This document shows positions 1 through 8,020 of a stretch of DNA of 32,235 nt, piece by piece; positions within the stretch are counted from its first letter, which is position 1, and each line of letters opens with the position of its first letter. The DNA lies in assembly GCA_023512105.1 (NCBI GenBank), contig JAIMAE010000019.1, positions 1 through 32,235 of the forward strand, given 5' to 3'. Source of the DNA: Bacillota bacterium (GTDB lineage: Bacteria; Bacillota; Sulfobacillia; Sulfobacillales; Sulfobacillaceae). The notes below the pieces were generated by a model. It had not been told where the DNA came from. It was given only the letters and a program-made list of their open reading frames with translations, and searched no databases. The translations under genes were made by a program, and so were the position numbers.

Positions 1-579
1 TTCATGCCCTTTGTAACCGAGGAGCTGTGGCAATCGTTACCCCACGAGGGACCCAGCATCATGGTGGCGCCCTGGCCGCAGGTTGAAACTCCCCCGGACC
101 TCGAGGCCGAACGGCTGGTGGAGCGGGTGATGGCGGCCATCCGCACCGCTCGCAACTTGCGAGCGGAGCTTGGCTTGGCGCCCCAGACCACCGTTCCGCG
201 GGCGGTGCTGGTCAGCGACGATCCGGCGGTTCGGGGGGCCTGGTCGGCCATGGAGGCGGAGATTCGGGAGCTGCTGCGCGTCGACCACCTAGAGGTGGTC
301 GCCAGCGGGCGCGTGTCCCAGGCCATCGCCGGCGTCACCGAGGGCGGAACCGTCTATTTGCCGTTGGCGGGGGTGGTCGACCCGGAGCGGGAACGGGAGC
401 GCCTGCGCAAGGCGCAAAAAGAGTTTGCGGCCGAGCTGGATCGGATTGAGCGGCGCCTGCAAGACGCCAACTTTCTCCAGCGAGCGCCCGGCGAGGTGGT
501 GGAGCAGACGAAACAGCGCCAACAGGAGTTGCAGAACAAGTTGCGGCGCGTGGCAGAGCGGATGGAGGACCTGGCGTGA
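1..579 (+). CDS. valS: Valine--tRNA ligase, C-terminal part (5' end outside window)
   Basis: This is the last ~192 residues of a class I valyl-tRNA synthetase, which charges tRNA-Val in the cytoplasm. The frame is already open at base 1. It begins with FMPFVTEELWQ, the conserved helix of the anticodon-binding domain. It ends with a charged heptad-rich stretch (from VDPERERERLRKAQ to the stop) that matches the ValRS C-terminal coiled coil, including the typical NANF-like element, here DANFLQRAPGEVV. The catalytic domain lies upstream of the window. The TGA stop overlaps the GTG start of folC by four bases (GTGA), which points to translational coupling; valS-folC adjacency is common in Bacillota. 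Identity is close to certain. The gene is cut only by the window edge. Confidence 0.96.
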   Translation, partial: FMPFVTEELWQSLPHEGPSIMVAPWPQVETPPDLEAERLVERVMAAIRTARNLRAELGLAPQTTVPRAVLVSDDPAVRGAWSAMEAEIRELLRVDHLEVVASGRVSQAIAGVTEGGTVYLPLAGVVDPERERERLRKAQKEFAAELDRIERRLQDANFLQRAPGEVVEQTKQRQQELQNKLRRVAERMEDLA

Positions 580-1838
580 AAGACGAATGGTGGAACGGGG
601 GCCCGACCGAGATACGTCCTGGGCTAGAGCGCATCGACGCGTTGTTGGATCGGCTGGGGCGCCCGGAGCGCGGGGTACCGGTGGTGCACGTGGCCGGCAC
701 CAACGGCAAGGGGTCGACGGCGGCGATGATTGCCACCGGCCTGGAGGCTCAAGGCTTTCGGGTCGGTTTGTTTACCTCCCCGGACTTGGGGGAGATCAAC
801 GAGCGGGTGATGATCAACCGCCAGCCCCTTCCCGAGGAGGTCTGGGACCGCCTGGGGCAGACGGTGGAAGAGGCCGGATGGGGGCTGCCGGACACCCCCA
901 CCTTTTTTGAGGCCGTCACCGCCCTGGGCTTTCTGGCCTTTCGAGAAGCCCAGGTCGACGTGGCGGTGGTGGAGGTCGGACTCGGCGGGCGCCTGGATTC
1001 CACCAACATCGTCCCGCCTCCGCGCTTGGCGGTGATCACCCCGGTGGCCTACGACCACATGGACCGCCTGGGTTCCACCATCGAGGCCATCGCCTGGGAG
1101 AAGGCCGGCATCCTCAAGGCGCCCGCTCCGCTGGTCCTGGCTCGCCAGCCCTACCCCGCCGCGGAGGCGGTGATCCTGAACCGGGCCCGCGAGCTCGGCA
1201 TCCGCTGGGCGCGGCCCGAGGGACAGACCGAGCACGATGGGGAGGTGGCCCGCTACCGGTCTCCGGCCGGGTTGGTGGTGGAAGTGCCGCTGGCCGGACG
1301 GTACCAAGCCGACAACCTTGCTACCGCCTGGACCGCGCTGGAGGTGCTGCACGCCGGCGGGCATTGTCCCGACCTGGAAGCAGCTCGCGCGGCGCTCCAG
1401 CGCTTTCAGTGGCCGGGGCGCTTTCAAGTGGTCGAGCGCCAACCCTTGGTGGTCTTTGATGGGGCGCACAACCCGCACGGGATCGCGGCGGTGGTGGAGA
1501 CGTTGCAACAGTTGCCTTGGCGACGCCACCGCTGGCAGCTGGTGTTCGCGGCGCTCAGCGACAAGCCGGGATTGGCGATGTGGGAACGCCTGGCCGCTCA
1601 GGTGGCGGGCGGGGTGATCACCGAGGTGCCGTCGGTCCGCCGCACCCCGGTGTCGGAATGGGCAGGGCGCCTGCCCGCGACGTTTGCGGTCGAGCCCGAC
1701 CCAGTTCAGGCATTGGCCTTGGCGCTCGAGCGGGTCGAGCGCGGCCTGGGTGACGCCATCCTGGTCACCGGATCGCTGGCGCTCTTGGCCCATCTCAACC
1801 GCGCCGACGCACTGCGGGCGCTGCTGTCTCGACGGTGA
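576..1838 (+). CDS. folC: Bifunctional folylpolyglutamate synthase / dihydrofolate synthase
   Basis: A 420-residue Mur-ligase-family enzyme that adds glutamate to dihydropteroate and to reduced folates with ATP. Visible motifs are the P-loop HVAGTNGKGST near residue 35, the FolC signature FFEAVTALGFLAF, VEVGLGGRLDSTN, the ATP/Mg region DHMDRLGSTIEAIAWEKAGI, and FDGAHNPHG at the start of the C-terminal glutamate-ligase domain. The length is normal for the family. The GTG start at 576 overlaps the valS stop by four bases, so no separate ribosome site is needed. A likely promoter lies just after its stop, so this gene probably ends the valS operon. Confidence 0.95.
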   Translation: MKDEWWNGGPTEIRPGLERIDALLDRLGRPERGVPVVHVAGTNGKGSTAAMIATGLEAQGFRVGLFTSPDLGEINERVMINRQPLPEEVWDRLGQTVEEAGWGLPDTPTFFEAVTALGFLAFREAQVDVAVVEVGLGGRLDSTNIVPPPRLAVITPVAYDHMDRLGSTIEAIAWEKAGILKAPAPLVLARQPYPAAEAVILNRARELGIRWARPEGQTEHDGEVARYRSPAGLVVEVPLAGRYQADNLATAWTALEVLHAGGHCPDLEAARAALQRFQWPGRFQVVERQPLVVFDGAHNPHGIAAVVETLQQLPWRRHRWQLVFAALSDKPGLAMWERLAAQVAGGVITEVPSVRRTPVSEWAGRLPATFAVEPDPVQALALALERVERGLGDAILVTGSLALLAHLNRADALRALLSRR

Positions 1839-1848
1839 ATTTCTCCAA

Positions 1849-1878
1849 TTGCCCTGGTATTTTCGCCAGTGGTATGCT
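1849..1878 (+). promoter_or_regulatory. Candidate sigma-A promoter for the maf-mre-min cluster
   Basis: TTGCCC (1849-1854) and TATGCT (1873-1878) are separated by 18 bases, and TGG directly precedes the -10 box, giving an extended -10 element. It sits 10 bases after folC and about 110 bases before the next gene, where a promoter is expected. Each hexamer matches the consensus at four of six positions, so this is a reasoned candidate only. Confidence 0.45.
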
Positions 1879-1988
1879 GAATTTCGGCGACCTCGGGCGA
1901 TGCCTGGGGGCGGGTTCAGGGGCGCTTTGGTCTCGATCCCAGACGAGCCTTGGAATGGCGAGGTCCAACGGGAAGATGGGGAGGGTTC

Positions 1989-2252
1989 GTGCGCAATCGA
2001 CGCGGAGGCCGAGTAGGCCTGACCCTGTTGTATATCGTCCTCGGGGCCATCGTCGGCGGCATGGTCGGTCGTTTTTTGCAAACTTGGTGGCCTCCTCTAG
2101 GTCGGGACTGGGTGATGCTGGGCAGCACCCAGGCGCCATGGTCGCTCAACCTAGGGGTATTTGGAGTGACGGTGGGCGGCTGGTTGAAGTTAAACCTCGG
2201 AGGTATGGTGGGCATGGTGGTGGGGCTGGTGGCAGCCCGGCGGCACGGTTGA
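1989..2252 (+). CDS. Small membrane protein, DUF4321-like
   Basis: An 87-residue protein with a basic N-terminus (RNRRGGR) and a first hydrophobic segment at about residues 10-30 (LTLLYIVLGAIVGGMVGRFL). A second, glycine-rich hydrophobic region spans about 50-82. Small two-helix proteins of this type (DUF4321) commonly sit next to maf, radC and mreB in Bacillota, and the assignment leans on that context. The GTG at 1989 is preferred over an in-frame ATG at 1950 because a purine-rich GGGGAGG precedes it and the upstream residues look non-conserved. Its stop is four bases before the maf start, so it is co-transcribed with maf. The function is unknown. Confidence 0.7.
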   Translation: MRNRRGGRVGLTLLYIVLGAIVGGMVGRFLQTWWPPLGRDWVMLGSTQAPWSLNLGVFGVTVGGWLKLNLGGMVGMVVGLVAARRHG

Positions 2253-2256
2253 GGCC

Positions 2257-2820
2257 ATGGAGCTGATCTTGGCCAGTGGCTCACCGCGGCGCATCGAGCT
2301 CCTGCGCCGCCTGCATCTTCCCTTTCAGGTTGAAGTATCCGAAGCCGATGAGTCGCCGCGCCCCGGGGAGCGCCCGGAGGCGATGGTGCGGCGGTTGGCG
2401 GTGCTAAAGGCCGTGCTGGTGGCCCGGCGGCATCCTCAGGCGGTGGTATTGGCGGCCGACACCACGGTTGCGCTGGGGGAGCGGATTTTGGGCAAGCCGG
2501 CCGACCCGCAAGAGGCCAAGGCCATGTTGAGCCTGCTCTCTGGACGACGCCACCAGGTGTATTCCGGCGTTGCCGCCTATCAAGAGGCCCGCGGGCGGGG
2601 CTGGGTGCGCACGGCGGTGGCCCAGGTAACCTTTCGCACCTTGAGCGAGGAGGAAATTTTGGCTTACATCGCCACCGGTGAGCCGATGGACAAGGCCGGG
2701 GCCTACGCCATTCAAGGCGGGGCCGGGGGGTTTGTGGAGGCGTTCCAAGGCGATTTGGAGGCCGTGATTGGGTTGCCGTTAGACTTGGTCAAAGCGCTGT
2801 TGCGCCACTTTGCCGACTGA
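2257..2820 (+). CDS. maf: Maf-type nucleotide pyrophosphatase
   Basis: A 187-residue Maf/HAM1-superfamily protein. It opens with MELILASGSPRRIELL, the family signature (SxSPRR), followed by the ADTTVALGERILGKPADPQEA region and EPMDKAGAYAIQGGAG. Maf proteins hydrolyse dTTP, UTP or modified nucleotides to monophosphates and have been linked to septum control in Bacillus. The DTTV and KAGAYAIQG elements fit the dTTP/UTP-type (YhdE-like) branch. It lies just upstream of radC and mreB, the classical maf-radC-mreBCD order of Bacilli and Clostridia. The length is standard and the motifs are intact. Confidence 0.94.
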   Translation: MELILASGSPRRIELLRRLHLPFQVEVSEADESPRPGERPEAMVRRLAVLKAVLVARRHPQAVVLAADTTVALGERILGKPADPQEAKAMLSLLSGRRHQVYSGVAAYQEARGRGWVRTAVAQVTFRTLSEEEILAYIATGEPMDKAGAYAIQGGAGGFVEAFQGDLEAVIGLPLDLVKALLRHFAD

Positions 2821-2851
2821 GCAGGAGAGTTGCGGGGGAAGGGGAAGACCG

Positions 2852-3526
2852 GTGGCCACCGTGATGAAGGCGTTGCCTCCCGACGAACGACCGCGGGAAC
2901 GACTGTTGCGCCACGGCCCGGCGGTGCTGGGGGACGCGGAACTGTTGGCGGTGTTGCTCGGGCAGGGGACTTTTGGCCAGTCCGCCCTCGATTTGGCGCG
3001 GACGCTGTTGCAGGATGGCTGGGCGGCGCTGCTGCAGCGCAGTCGCACCGAGCTGATGAAGGTGCGCGGGCTGGGACCGGCCAAGGTGGCGGTGCTGCTG
3101 GCGGCTTTGGAGATCGGGCGGCGGCTGCGGGTGGACAGCCACGGGCGCACCATCGGCGGCCCTCACGACGTCTTGCCCTGGGTCGAGGACATGCAGTGGC
3201 TGAGCCAAGAGGAGTTTCGGGTGCTGTATTTAAACACCAAGCACCGCGTGTTGACGGTGGAGACCGTGTTTCGCGGAGGGCTCGACAGCGTCGAGGTGTT
3301 CCCGCGCGAAGTGTTCCGACGGGCGGTGGCGCATTCGGCGGCGGCGGTGATTGTCGCCCACAACCACCCCAGTGGGGATCCCAAGCCCAGCCCGCAGGAT
3401 CGCGCGCTTACCGACCGCCTGGAGCAAGCGGGCACGATACTGGGCATCCCGGTGTTGGACCATATCATTGTTGGACATGGGCGCCATATTAGTCTGAGGA
3501 ACCATCAGGTGACGGAGCTGAGATAG
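2852..3526 (+). CDS. radC: RadC family protein (JAB1/MPN metalloprotease fold)
   Basis: A 224-residue RadC protein. The N-terminal half contains a helix-hairpin-helix DNA-binding element ([19 protein letters not shown]). The C-terminal half holds the JAMM zinc motif [14 protein letters not shown]. The GTG at 2852 is chosen because GGGGAAG ends five bases upstream; an in-frame earlier ATG at 2810 would overlap maf and adds non-conserved residues. The cellular role of RadC is unsettled: older DNA-repair claims were not upheld, and the family resembles metal-dependent proteases or nucleases. Its place between maf and mreB is conserved across Bacillota. Confidence 0.92.
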   Translation: MATVMKALPPDERPRERLLRHGPAVLGDAELLAVLLGQGTFGQSALDLARTLLQDGWAALLQRSRTELMKVRGLGPAKVAVLLAALEIGRRLRVDSHGRTIGGPHDVLPWVEDMQWLSQEEFRVLYLNTKHRVLTVETVFRGGLDSVEVFPREVFRRAVAHSAAAVIVAHNHPSGDPKPSPQDRALTDRLEQAGTILGIPVLDHIIVGHGRHISLRNHQVTELR

Positions 3527-3542
3527 GAGGACGGTTGTCGGC

Positions 3543-4577
3543 ATGTTTTTCAAATCCTTATATGGGGCCTTCTCTCGGGATATGGGGATCGACCTCGGGA
3601 CCGCCAATACGGTGGTGTTCGTCAAAGGCAAGGGGATCGTCCTGCAGGAGCCGTCGGTGGTGGCCATCGACCAGATGACGGGGGAGATCATCGCGGTCGG
3701 GCAGGAAGCCAAGCAGATGGTGGGACGCACTCCCGGGAACATCCGGGCGGTGCGGCCGCTCAAGGACGGCGTGATCGCCGACTTCGACATCACCCAGGCG
3801 ATGCTCAAATACTTCATCCATAAGGCCGTCCCCAATATGCGCTTTTTTCATCCCTTGGTGGTGATCGGGGTTCCCTCCGGCGTCACCGGCGTCGAAGAGC
3901 GAGCGGTCCGCGACGCCGCCATCCAGGCCGGGGCCCGAGAGGCGTTGGTGGTGGACGAACCGATGGCGGCGGCGATTGGCGCCGGGCTGCCGGTCAACGA
4001 GCCTACCGGCAACATGATCGTCGACATCGGCGGCGGAACCTGCGAGGTGGCCATCATCTCCCTCGATGGCATCGTCACCTCCAAGTCGATTCGGGTGGCC
4101 GGGGATGAGATGGACGAGGCGATCGTCAATCACATCAAGCGCACCTACAACATGATGATCGGAGAGCGCACGGCCGAGGAGGTCAAGATCACCATCGGCT
4201 CCGCCTATCCGCCGGACCATGAAGAATACATGGACGTGCGCGGCCGCGACTTGGTCACGGGCCTGCCCAAGACCTTGAAAGTCAACTCGACCGAGATTCA
4301 ACGCGCCTTGGCCGAGACCATCAACCCGATCATCGACGCCATCAAGGCTACCTTGGAGAAGTCACCGCCCGAACTTGCGGCCGACATCATGGACCGCGGG
4401 ATCGTGATGACCGGAGGCGGTTCTCTCCTGCGCAATTTTGACAAATTGGTGAGCGCGGAAACCGGGATGCCCGTGCACCAAGCCGAAGACCCGTTGTTGA
4501 CGGTGGTGCGGGGGACCGGGATGGTCCTGGAAGACCCTCATCATCTCGCCGCCCTGCGGCGACGCAACCGTAGGTAG
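3543..4577 (+). CDS. mreB: Rod shape-determining protein MreB
   Basis: A 344-residue bacterial actin homologue that forms filaments under the membrane and guides the elongasome. The phosphate-1 loop DLGTANT is at residues 17-23. DIGGGT forms phosphate-2 at about residue 160, and [12 protein letters not shown] is the adenosine motif. The N-terminus [13 protein letters not shown] is amphipathic and fits the membrane-binding segment known in other MreB proteins. Start ATG 3543 is preceded by AGGAGG at a somewhat long distance of about 12 bases. mreC follows after a 38-base gap, in the normal mreBCD order. Confidence 0.97.
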   Translation: MFFKSLYGAFSRDMGIDLGTANTVVFVKGKGIVLQEPSVVAIDQMTGEIIAVGQEAKQMVGRTPGNIRAVRPLKDGVIADFDITQAMLKYFIHKAVPNMRFFHPLVVIGVPSGVTGVEERAVRDAAIQAGAREALVVDEPMAAAIGAGLPVNEPTGNMIVDIGGGTCEVAIISLDGIVTSKSIRVAGDEMDEAIVNHIKRTYNMMIGERTAEEVKITIGSAYPPDHEEYMDVRGRDLVTGLPKTLKVNSTEIQRALAETINPIIDAIKATLEKSPPELAADIMDRGIVMTGGGSLLRNFDKLVSAETGMPVHQAEDPLLTVVRGTGMVLEDPHHLAALRRRNRR

Positions 4578-4615
4578 AAGACTCGTCGGCGAGCGGGCCG
4601 CCAGGAGGGGTGCGG

Positions 4616-5491
4616 ATGGGGGGGCTGTGGCAGCGATGGCGCCGGCCCGTGGTCTTGCTGTTGGTGATGGCGGTGGTGACGATGAGCCTAAGTTTCACCG
4701 CCCAGATGCGGGGACGACTGGTCAGCCTCTCCGGCCTGTTCAGCTGGGCGACCGCTCCCGTGGAGACCGGCTTTTCCGCGGTCGGCCTTAACGTCACCCA
4801 GGCGGTGTACCAGGGCCGTCAACTGTGGCGCCTGAACGCCGAAAACGCCCGGTTGCGGCAGGAGTTGGCCAGCTACAACAGCCTGCGCGCCGAGCTCGAC
4901 CAGGTCCTGGCCGTCAACGACCAGCTGCGGGCGGCCCTGGGGCTCAAGGCCCAGCTGGGTCAAACCCAAGGGTGGCGCCTGGTCACGGCCTCGGTGATCG
5001 CTCGCAACCCCGACACCTGGTTTGACACCGTGGTCATCGACCGGGGAGAGAACAGCGGAGTCCGACCTGGCATGGCGGTCATCGTCCCCCAAGGGGTGGT
5101 GGGCCGGGTGGTGTCGGCCACCCCCAACACCGCCACGGTGATGCTGCTGTTGGATCCGGATTCCGGGGTGGGGGCGGTCGACGTGCGCTCGCAGGCAGCG
5201 GGGATCGTGCGGGGGCGCGACCCGGTGTCTGGCACCCTAAGTTTCCAGCTTTTCTCCCACCGGCCGGACATCAAGCCGGGCGATGTGGTGGTCACCTCCC
5301 AGTTTAGCCAGTACTTCCCCGCCGGCCTGTTGATCGGGCAAGTCGCGACCGTGCGCCCCACCCAGTTCGGCCTGACGGTGACGGCCACGCTTGAGCCCAG
5401 CGTGCATTTTGATCAACTGGGCTGGGTCACGGTCATCGAACAGTTTCCTCCCGGCGCCGCGGTGCCGCCCCTGTACGGAGGGGGCTCCTGA
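4616..5491 (+). CDS. mreC: Rod shape-determining protein MreC
   Basis: A 291-residue bitopic membrane protein that scaffolds the elongation complex. It has one N-terminal membrane helix (about residues 10-28), a coiled-coil stretch with NAENARLRQELASYNSL, and a C-terminal beta-rich domain with VIARNPDTWFDTVVIDRGENSGV and the MreC hallmark GMAVIVPQGVVGRV. The ATG at 4616 is preferred over the GTG at 4610 because CCAGGAGG (4601-4608) lies seven bases before it but only one base before the GTG. The stop overlaps the mreD start by one base, implying coupled translation. Confidence 0.94.
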   Translation: MGGLWQRWRRPVVLLLVMAVVTMSLSFTAQMRGRLVSLSGLFSWATAPVETGFSAVGLNVTQAVYQGRQLWRLNAENARLRQELASYNSLRAELDQVLAVNDQLRAALGLKAQLGQTQGWRLVTASVIARNPDTWFDTVVIDRGENSGVRPGMAVIVPQGVVGRVVSATPNTATVMLLLDPDSGVGAVDVRSQAAGIVRGRDPVSGTLSFQLFSHRPDIKPGDVVVTSQFSQYFPAGLLIGQVATVRPTQFGLTVTATLEPSVHFDQLGWVTVIEQFPPGAAVPPLYGGGS

Positions 5492-6003
5492 TGCGCTGGC
5501 ATTCGCGCTTCATCCATTGGCTGTGGTTGGGGGCGGCCGCGCTGGTCCTTAAAACCTCGCTCTTGCCCTATTTCTTTCCCAGCGGCTACGTGCCCGACCT
5601 GGTGCTGGCCTTGGTCGCGATTTTGGCCTTTTACGAGAACTGGCCGCGGGGACTGGCGATGGGGCTGGTGTTGGGCCTGCTCCAGGATCTCTGGGCCGGT
5701 CGCTTAATCGGTCTCAATGCCTTCACCTTTGCCTTAGTGGGGGGTGGGGTGGCGTACCTGCAGGCCAAGCTGGTCCACGACCGTCTGTTTGTGCCAGGCC
5801 TGTTGGCCGGCCTGGCGGCGGGGTTTGCCGGGCTCTTGGACGGCGTGCTGCTCCACCTCTCGCCACTAGGCCTCTCCTGGGATACCGCGCTGGCCCCGTT
5901 GCCCTACCGGATTTTGACCACCATGTTGTTGGCCCCCGCCTTTGGCCAAATTTTGGGGTTAAAACCGGAGGTGCGCGTCGACTATCGTCGTTCCCACCTC
6001 TAA
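5491..6003 (+). CDS. mreD: Rod shape-determining protein MreD
   Basis: A 170-residue, highly hydrophobic protein with about five predicted membrane helices, as expected for MreD, which partners MreC in the elongasome. It starts with a short basic segment, and the region around YVPDLVLALVAILAFYE matches the family's conserved PDL element. ATG at 5491 overlaps the mreC stop by a single base. Sequence conservation in MreD is low, so the call relies on hydropathy, size and position. The next gene begins after 166 bases, so minC may have its own regulation. Confidence 0.88.
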   Translation: MRWHSRFIHWLWLGAAALVLKTSLLPYFFPSGYVPDLVLALVAILAFYENWPRGLAMGLVLGLLQDLWAGRLIGLNAFTFALVGGGVAYLQAKLVHDRLFVPGLLAGLAAGFAGLLDGVLLHLSPLGLSWDTALAPLPYRILTTMLLAPAFGQILGLKPEVRVDYRRSHL

Positions 6004-6015
6004 GGGCGCCGGTGC

Positions 6016-6130
6016 CGACGCCGGGCGTCGCTTGGCGTCGCCCTGGACGTCGCCCGCTGCCGCTTTTTGGCCCCAAAAACTTCGCCACTCCGGTCAGGCT
6101 TCCAGGAGGAGTTCTCCATCCAAGGGAGAA
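6016..6130 (+). promoter_or_regulatory. mreD-minC intergenic region with three inverted repeats
   Basis: This gap holds three compact inverted repeats. CGACGC/GCGTCG (6016-6030, loop CGG) is followed by TTTTTGG/CCAAAAA (6064-6079, two-base centre) and TTCTCC/GGAGAA (6112-6130, seven-base loop). None is followed by a T-run in the plus direction, so none is a clear intrinsic terminator. The middle one is almost a perfect palindrome and could be a protein-binding site. I see no good -35/-10 pair. Confidence 0.3.
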
Positions 6131-6169
6131 TCTGTAAGTTGGTGACGCTGGATGGAGGAGGCGCCGAGG

Positions 6170-6685
6170 GTGGCCAAACGGAGAACGGGCGAGTTCTTTC
6201 CCGACTGGGCGGGGAACGGTTCGGAGCCGGAGGCTGGCGGCTTCGGCTCATCCGGGTTCCATCGCGCCTCGGGTCGAAACCCGGTGGGGGAAGGGTGGCA
6301 GGGACGGCCATCCGAAACCCCTGACTGGTATGAAGAGGCGCGGCGACATCCGACGGTCTTGATCCGGAGGACCTTGCGCTCCGGGCAGACGGTGCGATTT
6401 GCCGGCAACGTGGTGGTGCTGGGCGATGTCAATCCTGGGGCGGAGATCACCGCCGGTGGGGACATCGTGGTCATGGGTTGGCTGCGCGGAGTGGCCCACG
6501 CCGGGGCAAGGGGGGATCAGCGGGCCATCGTCAGCGCCTTTCGCTTGGCTCCGACGCAACTGCGGATTGCCCATCTCATCGCGCGGGCGCCTGACGCGGG
6601 GGAGGATCACGTGCCCGACGTCCCCGAATATGCCGAGATTCGCAATGGACAGTTGGTGATCGACCGCTGGCCGGCCAGCCGGTGA
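6170..6685 (+). CDS. minC: Septum site-determining protein MinC, lacking a normal N-terminal domain
   Basis: A 171-residue protein whose C-terminal ~105 residues are a clear MinC C-terminal beta-helix. It contains TLRSGQTVRFAGNVVVLGDVNPGAEI, DIVVMGWLRGVAHAG and FRLAPTQLRIAHLIAR. This domain dimerises and binds MinD. The first ~60 residues are Gly/Arg/Pro-rich and look disordered, with no recognisable MinC_N domain, the part that inhibits FtsZ. The GTG at 6170 is chosen because GGAGGAGG (6154-6161) sits eight bases upstream; an ATG at 6152 would overlap that site and lacks one of its own. No missing N-domain was found in the other frames upstream. The minCDE order supports the identity. Confidence 0.88.
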   Translation: MAKRRTGEFFPDWAGNGSEPEAGGFGSSGFHRASGRNPVGEGWQGRPSETPDWYEEARRHPTVLIRRTLRSGQTVRFAGNVVVLGDVNPGAEITAGGDIVVMGWLRGVAHAGARGDQRAIVSAFRLAPTQLRIAHLIARAPDAGEDHVPDVPEYAEIRNGQLVIDRWPASR

Positions 6686-6717
6686 CCGGACAGCTAGTGT
6701 AAGGGGGAGTTGTGCCG

Positions 6718-7515
6718 ATGGGGGAAGCAATCGTCATCACGTCGGGTAAAGGGGGCGTCGGCAAGACGACCACCACCGCCAACCTTGGGGCGGCGTTGGC
6801 GCAAGTGGGGATGAAAGTGGCGCTGGTGGACGCCGATATCGGCCTGCGCAATTTGGACGTGGTCATGGGGCTGGAGAACCGCATCGTCTACGACCTGGTG
6901 GACGTGGTCGAAGGGTTCGCCAAGTTGAAGAACGCCCTGATCAAGGACAAGCGGTTTGAAAACCTCTACCTCTTGCCGGCCGCCCAGACCCGGGACAAGA
7001 CGGCCGTCAGTCCAGAACAGATGCAGGACCTGGTCCTGAAAATGAAAGAGGATTTTGATTATGTCCTGATCGATTCCCCGGCCGGAATCGAGCAAGGGTT
7101 TCGCAACGCGGTGGCCGGAGCGGACCGCGCGCTGGTGGTGGCCACGCCCGAGGTCTCCTCAGTTCGGGATGCCGACCGCATCATCGGGCTGTTGGAGGCC
7201 CAGGAGAAGCACAAGCCCAGCCTGATCATCAACCGAATCCGCCCGAACATGGTGCGGCGCGGCGACATGATGGACATCGACGACATGATCGAGATTTTGG
7301 CCATCGAGCTGCTGGGAGTGGTGCCGGAGGACGAGACTATCGTGGTCTCCACCAACCGGGGGGAGCCGGCGGTCTTAAATCCACAGTCGCGGGCCGGGGA
7401 GGCCTACCGCAACATCACCCGGCGACTGATGGGCGAGGACGTGCCGCTGTTCAAATTGGAGGAAGAGTCGGGATTTTTCGGGCGCATCCGCAAGTTGATG
7501 GGATTACGGGGGTAA
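6718..7515 (+). CDS. minD: Septum site-determining ATPase MinD
   Basis: A 265-residue ParA/MinD-type ATPase that recruits MinC to the membrane near the poles. The deviant Walker A motif SGKGGVGKTT is at residues 9-18, followed by LVDADIGLRNLDVVMGLENR and DSPAGIE. The C-terminus (FFGRIRKLMGLRG) is the amphipathic membrane-targeting helix. The ATG at 6718 is chosen over the GTG at 6712 because GGGGGAG (6703-6709) is eight bases upstream, and because the resulting start MGEAIVITSGKGG matches known MinD proteins. minE starts a few bases after the stop. Confidence 0.97.
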   Translation: MGEAIVITSGKGGVGKTTTTANLGAALAQVGMKVALVDADIGLRNLDVVMGLENRIVYDLVDVVEGFAKLKNALIKDKRFENLYLLPAAQTRDKTAVSPEQMQDLVLKMKEDFDYVLIDSPAGIEQGFRNAVAGADRALVVATPEVSSVRDADRIIGLLEAQEKHKPSLIINRIRPNMVRRGDMMDIDDMIEILAIELLGVVPEDETIVVSTNRGEPAVLNPQSRAGEAYRNITRRLMGEDVPLFKLEEESGFFGRIRKLMGLRG

Positions 7516-7518
7516 GGG

Positions 7519-7803
7519 GTGGGGAGATCGGTGTTTGACTTGCTGGCCCGGGTTTTCGGCCGCGAGGAGTCCAGCAAAACCGTGGCCAAGGAGCGGCTGC
7601 GGTTGGTGCTGGTTCACGATCGGACCAGCCTATCGCCGGAGACCCTGGAACATCTCAAGGACGACTTGCTCAAGGTAATCTCGGAGTACCTGGAGATCGA
7701 CGACCACGGGTTCCGCGTCGACGTGGCCCGACAAGACGACTCCATGGCCCTGGTGGCCAACATCCCCGTGAAGTGGGTGAAGCGGCCAACGCCGGGCAAC
7801 TGA
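7519..7803 (+). CDS. minE: Cell division topological specificity factor MinE
   Basis: A 94-residue MinE. The N-terminal amphipathic segment FDLLARVFG is followed by VAKERLRLVLVHDR, the conserved MinD-contact helix/strand, and a C-terminal dimerisation domain with LLKVISEYLEID. MinE stimulates the MinD ATPase and drives Min oscillation. Its presence suggests oscillation rather than a purely DivIVA/MinJ-anchored system. A second in-frame GTG at 7531, with GGGGAG just upstream, would give a start VFDLLARVFG that also fits the family, so the first four residues are uncertain. It ends the mre-min cluster; about 217 bases follow before rodA. Confidence 0.93.
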   Translation: MGRSVFDLLARVFGREESSKTVAKERLRLVLVHDRTSLSPETLEHLKDDLLKVISEYLEIDDHGFRVDVARQDDSMALVANIPVKWVKRPTPGN

Positions 7804-8020
7804 GGCCAGGGCCTATCCGCTCCGGATGGGAAAATCCTTACCGTGCGCTCAGACCTGGTTTAGCCCAACCTGGTGGACTCGGCTTGGCAGGGCGAGGCAA
7901 AAGCGAGCTTGCCCGCCAAACCGGCCAAAATCTGACCGCGAGGGGCCCCGGGCTTTTCGGTATACTGGACGGTAGTGGCATGCCGGGACTCGCGGGAGCG
8001 CGGGAGGGGGCTGGTCGAGC

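Noticed and set aside
7804-8020. A small RNA gene between minE and rodA
   Set aside because: It has short hairpins, an ACCTGGT repeat and a TATACT box, but no known RNA signature and no terminator. The evidence is too weak to call.
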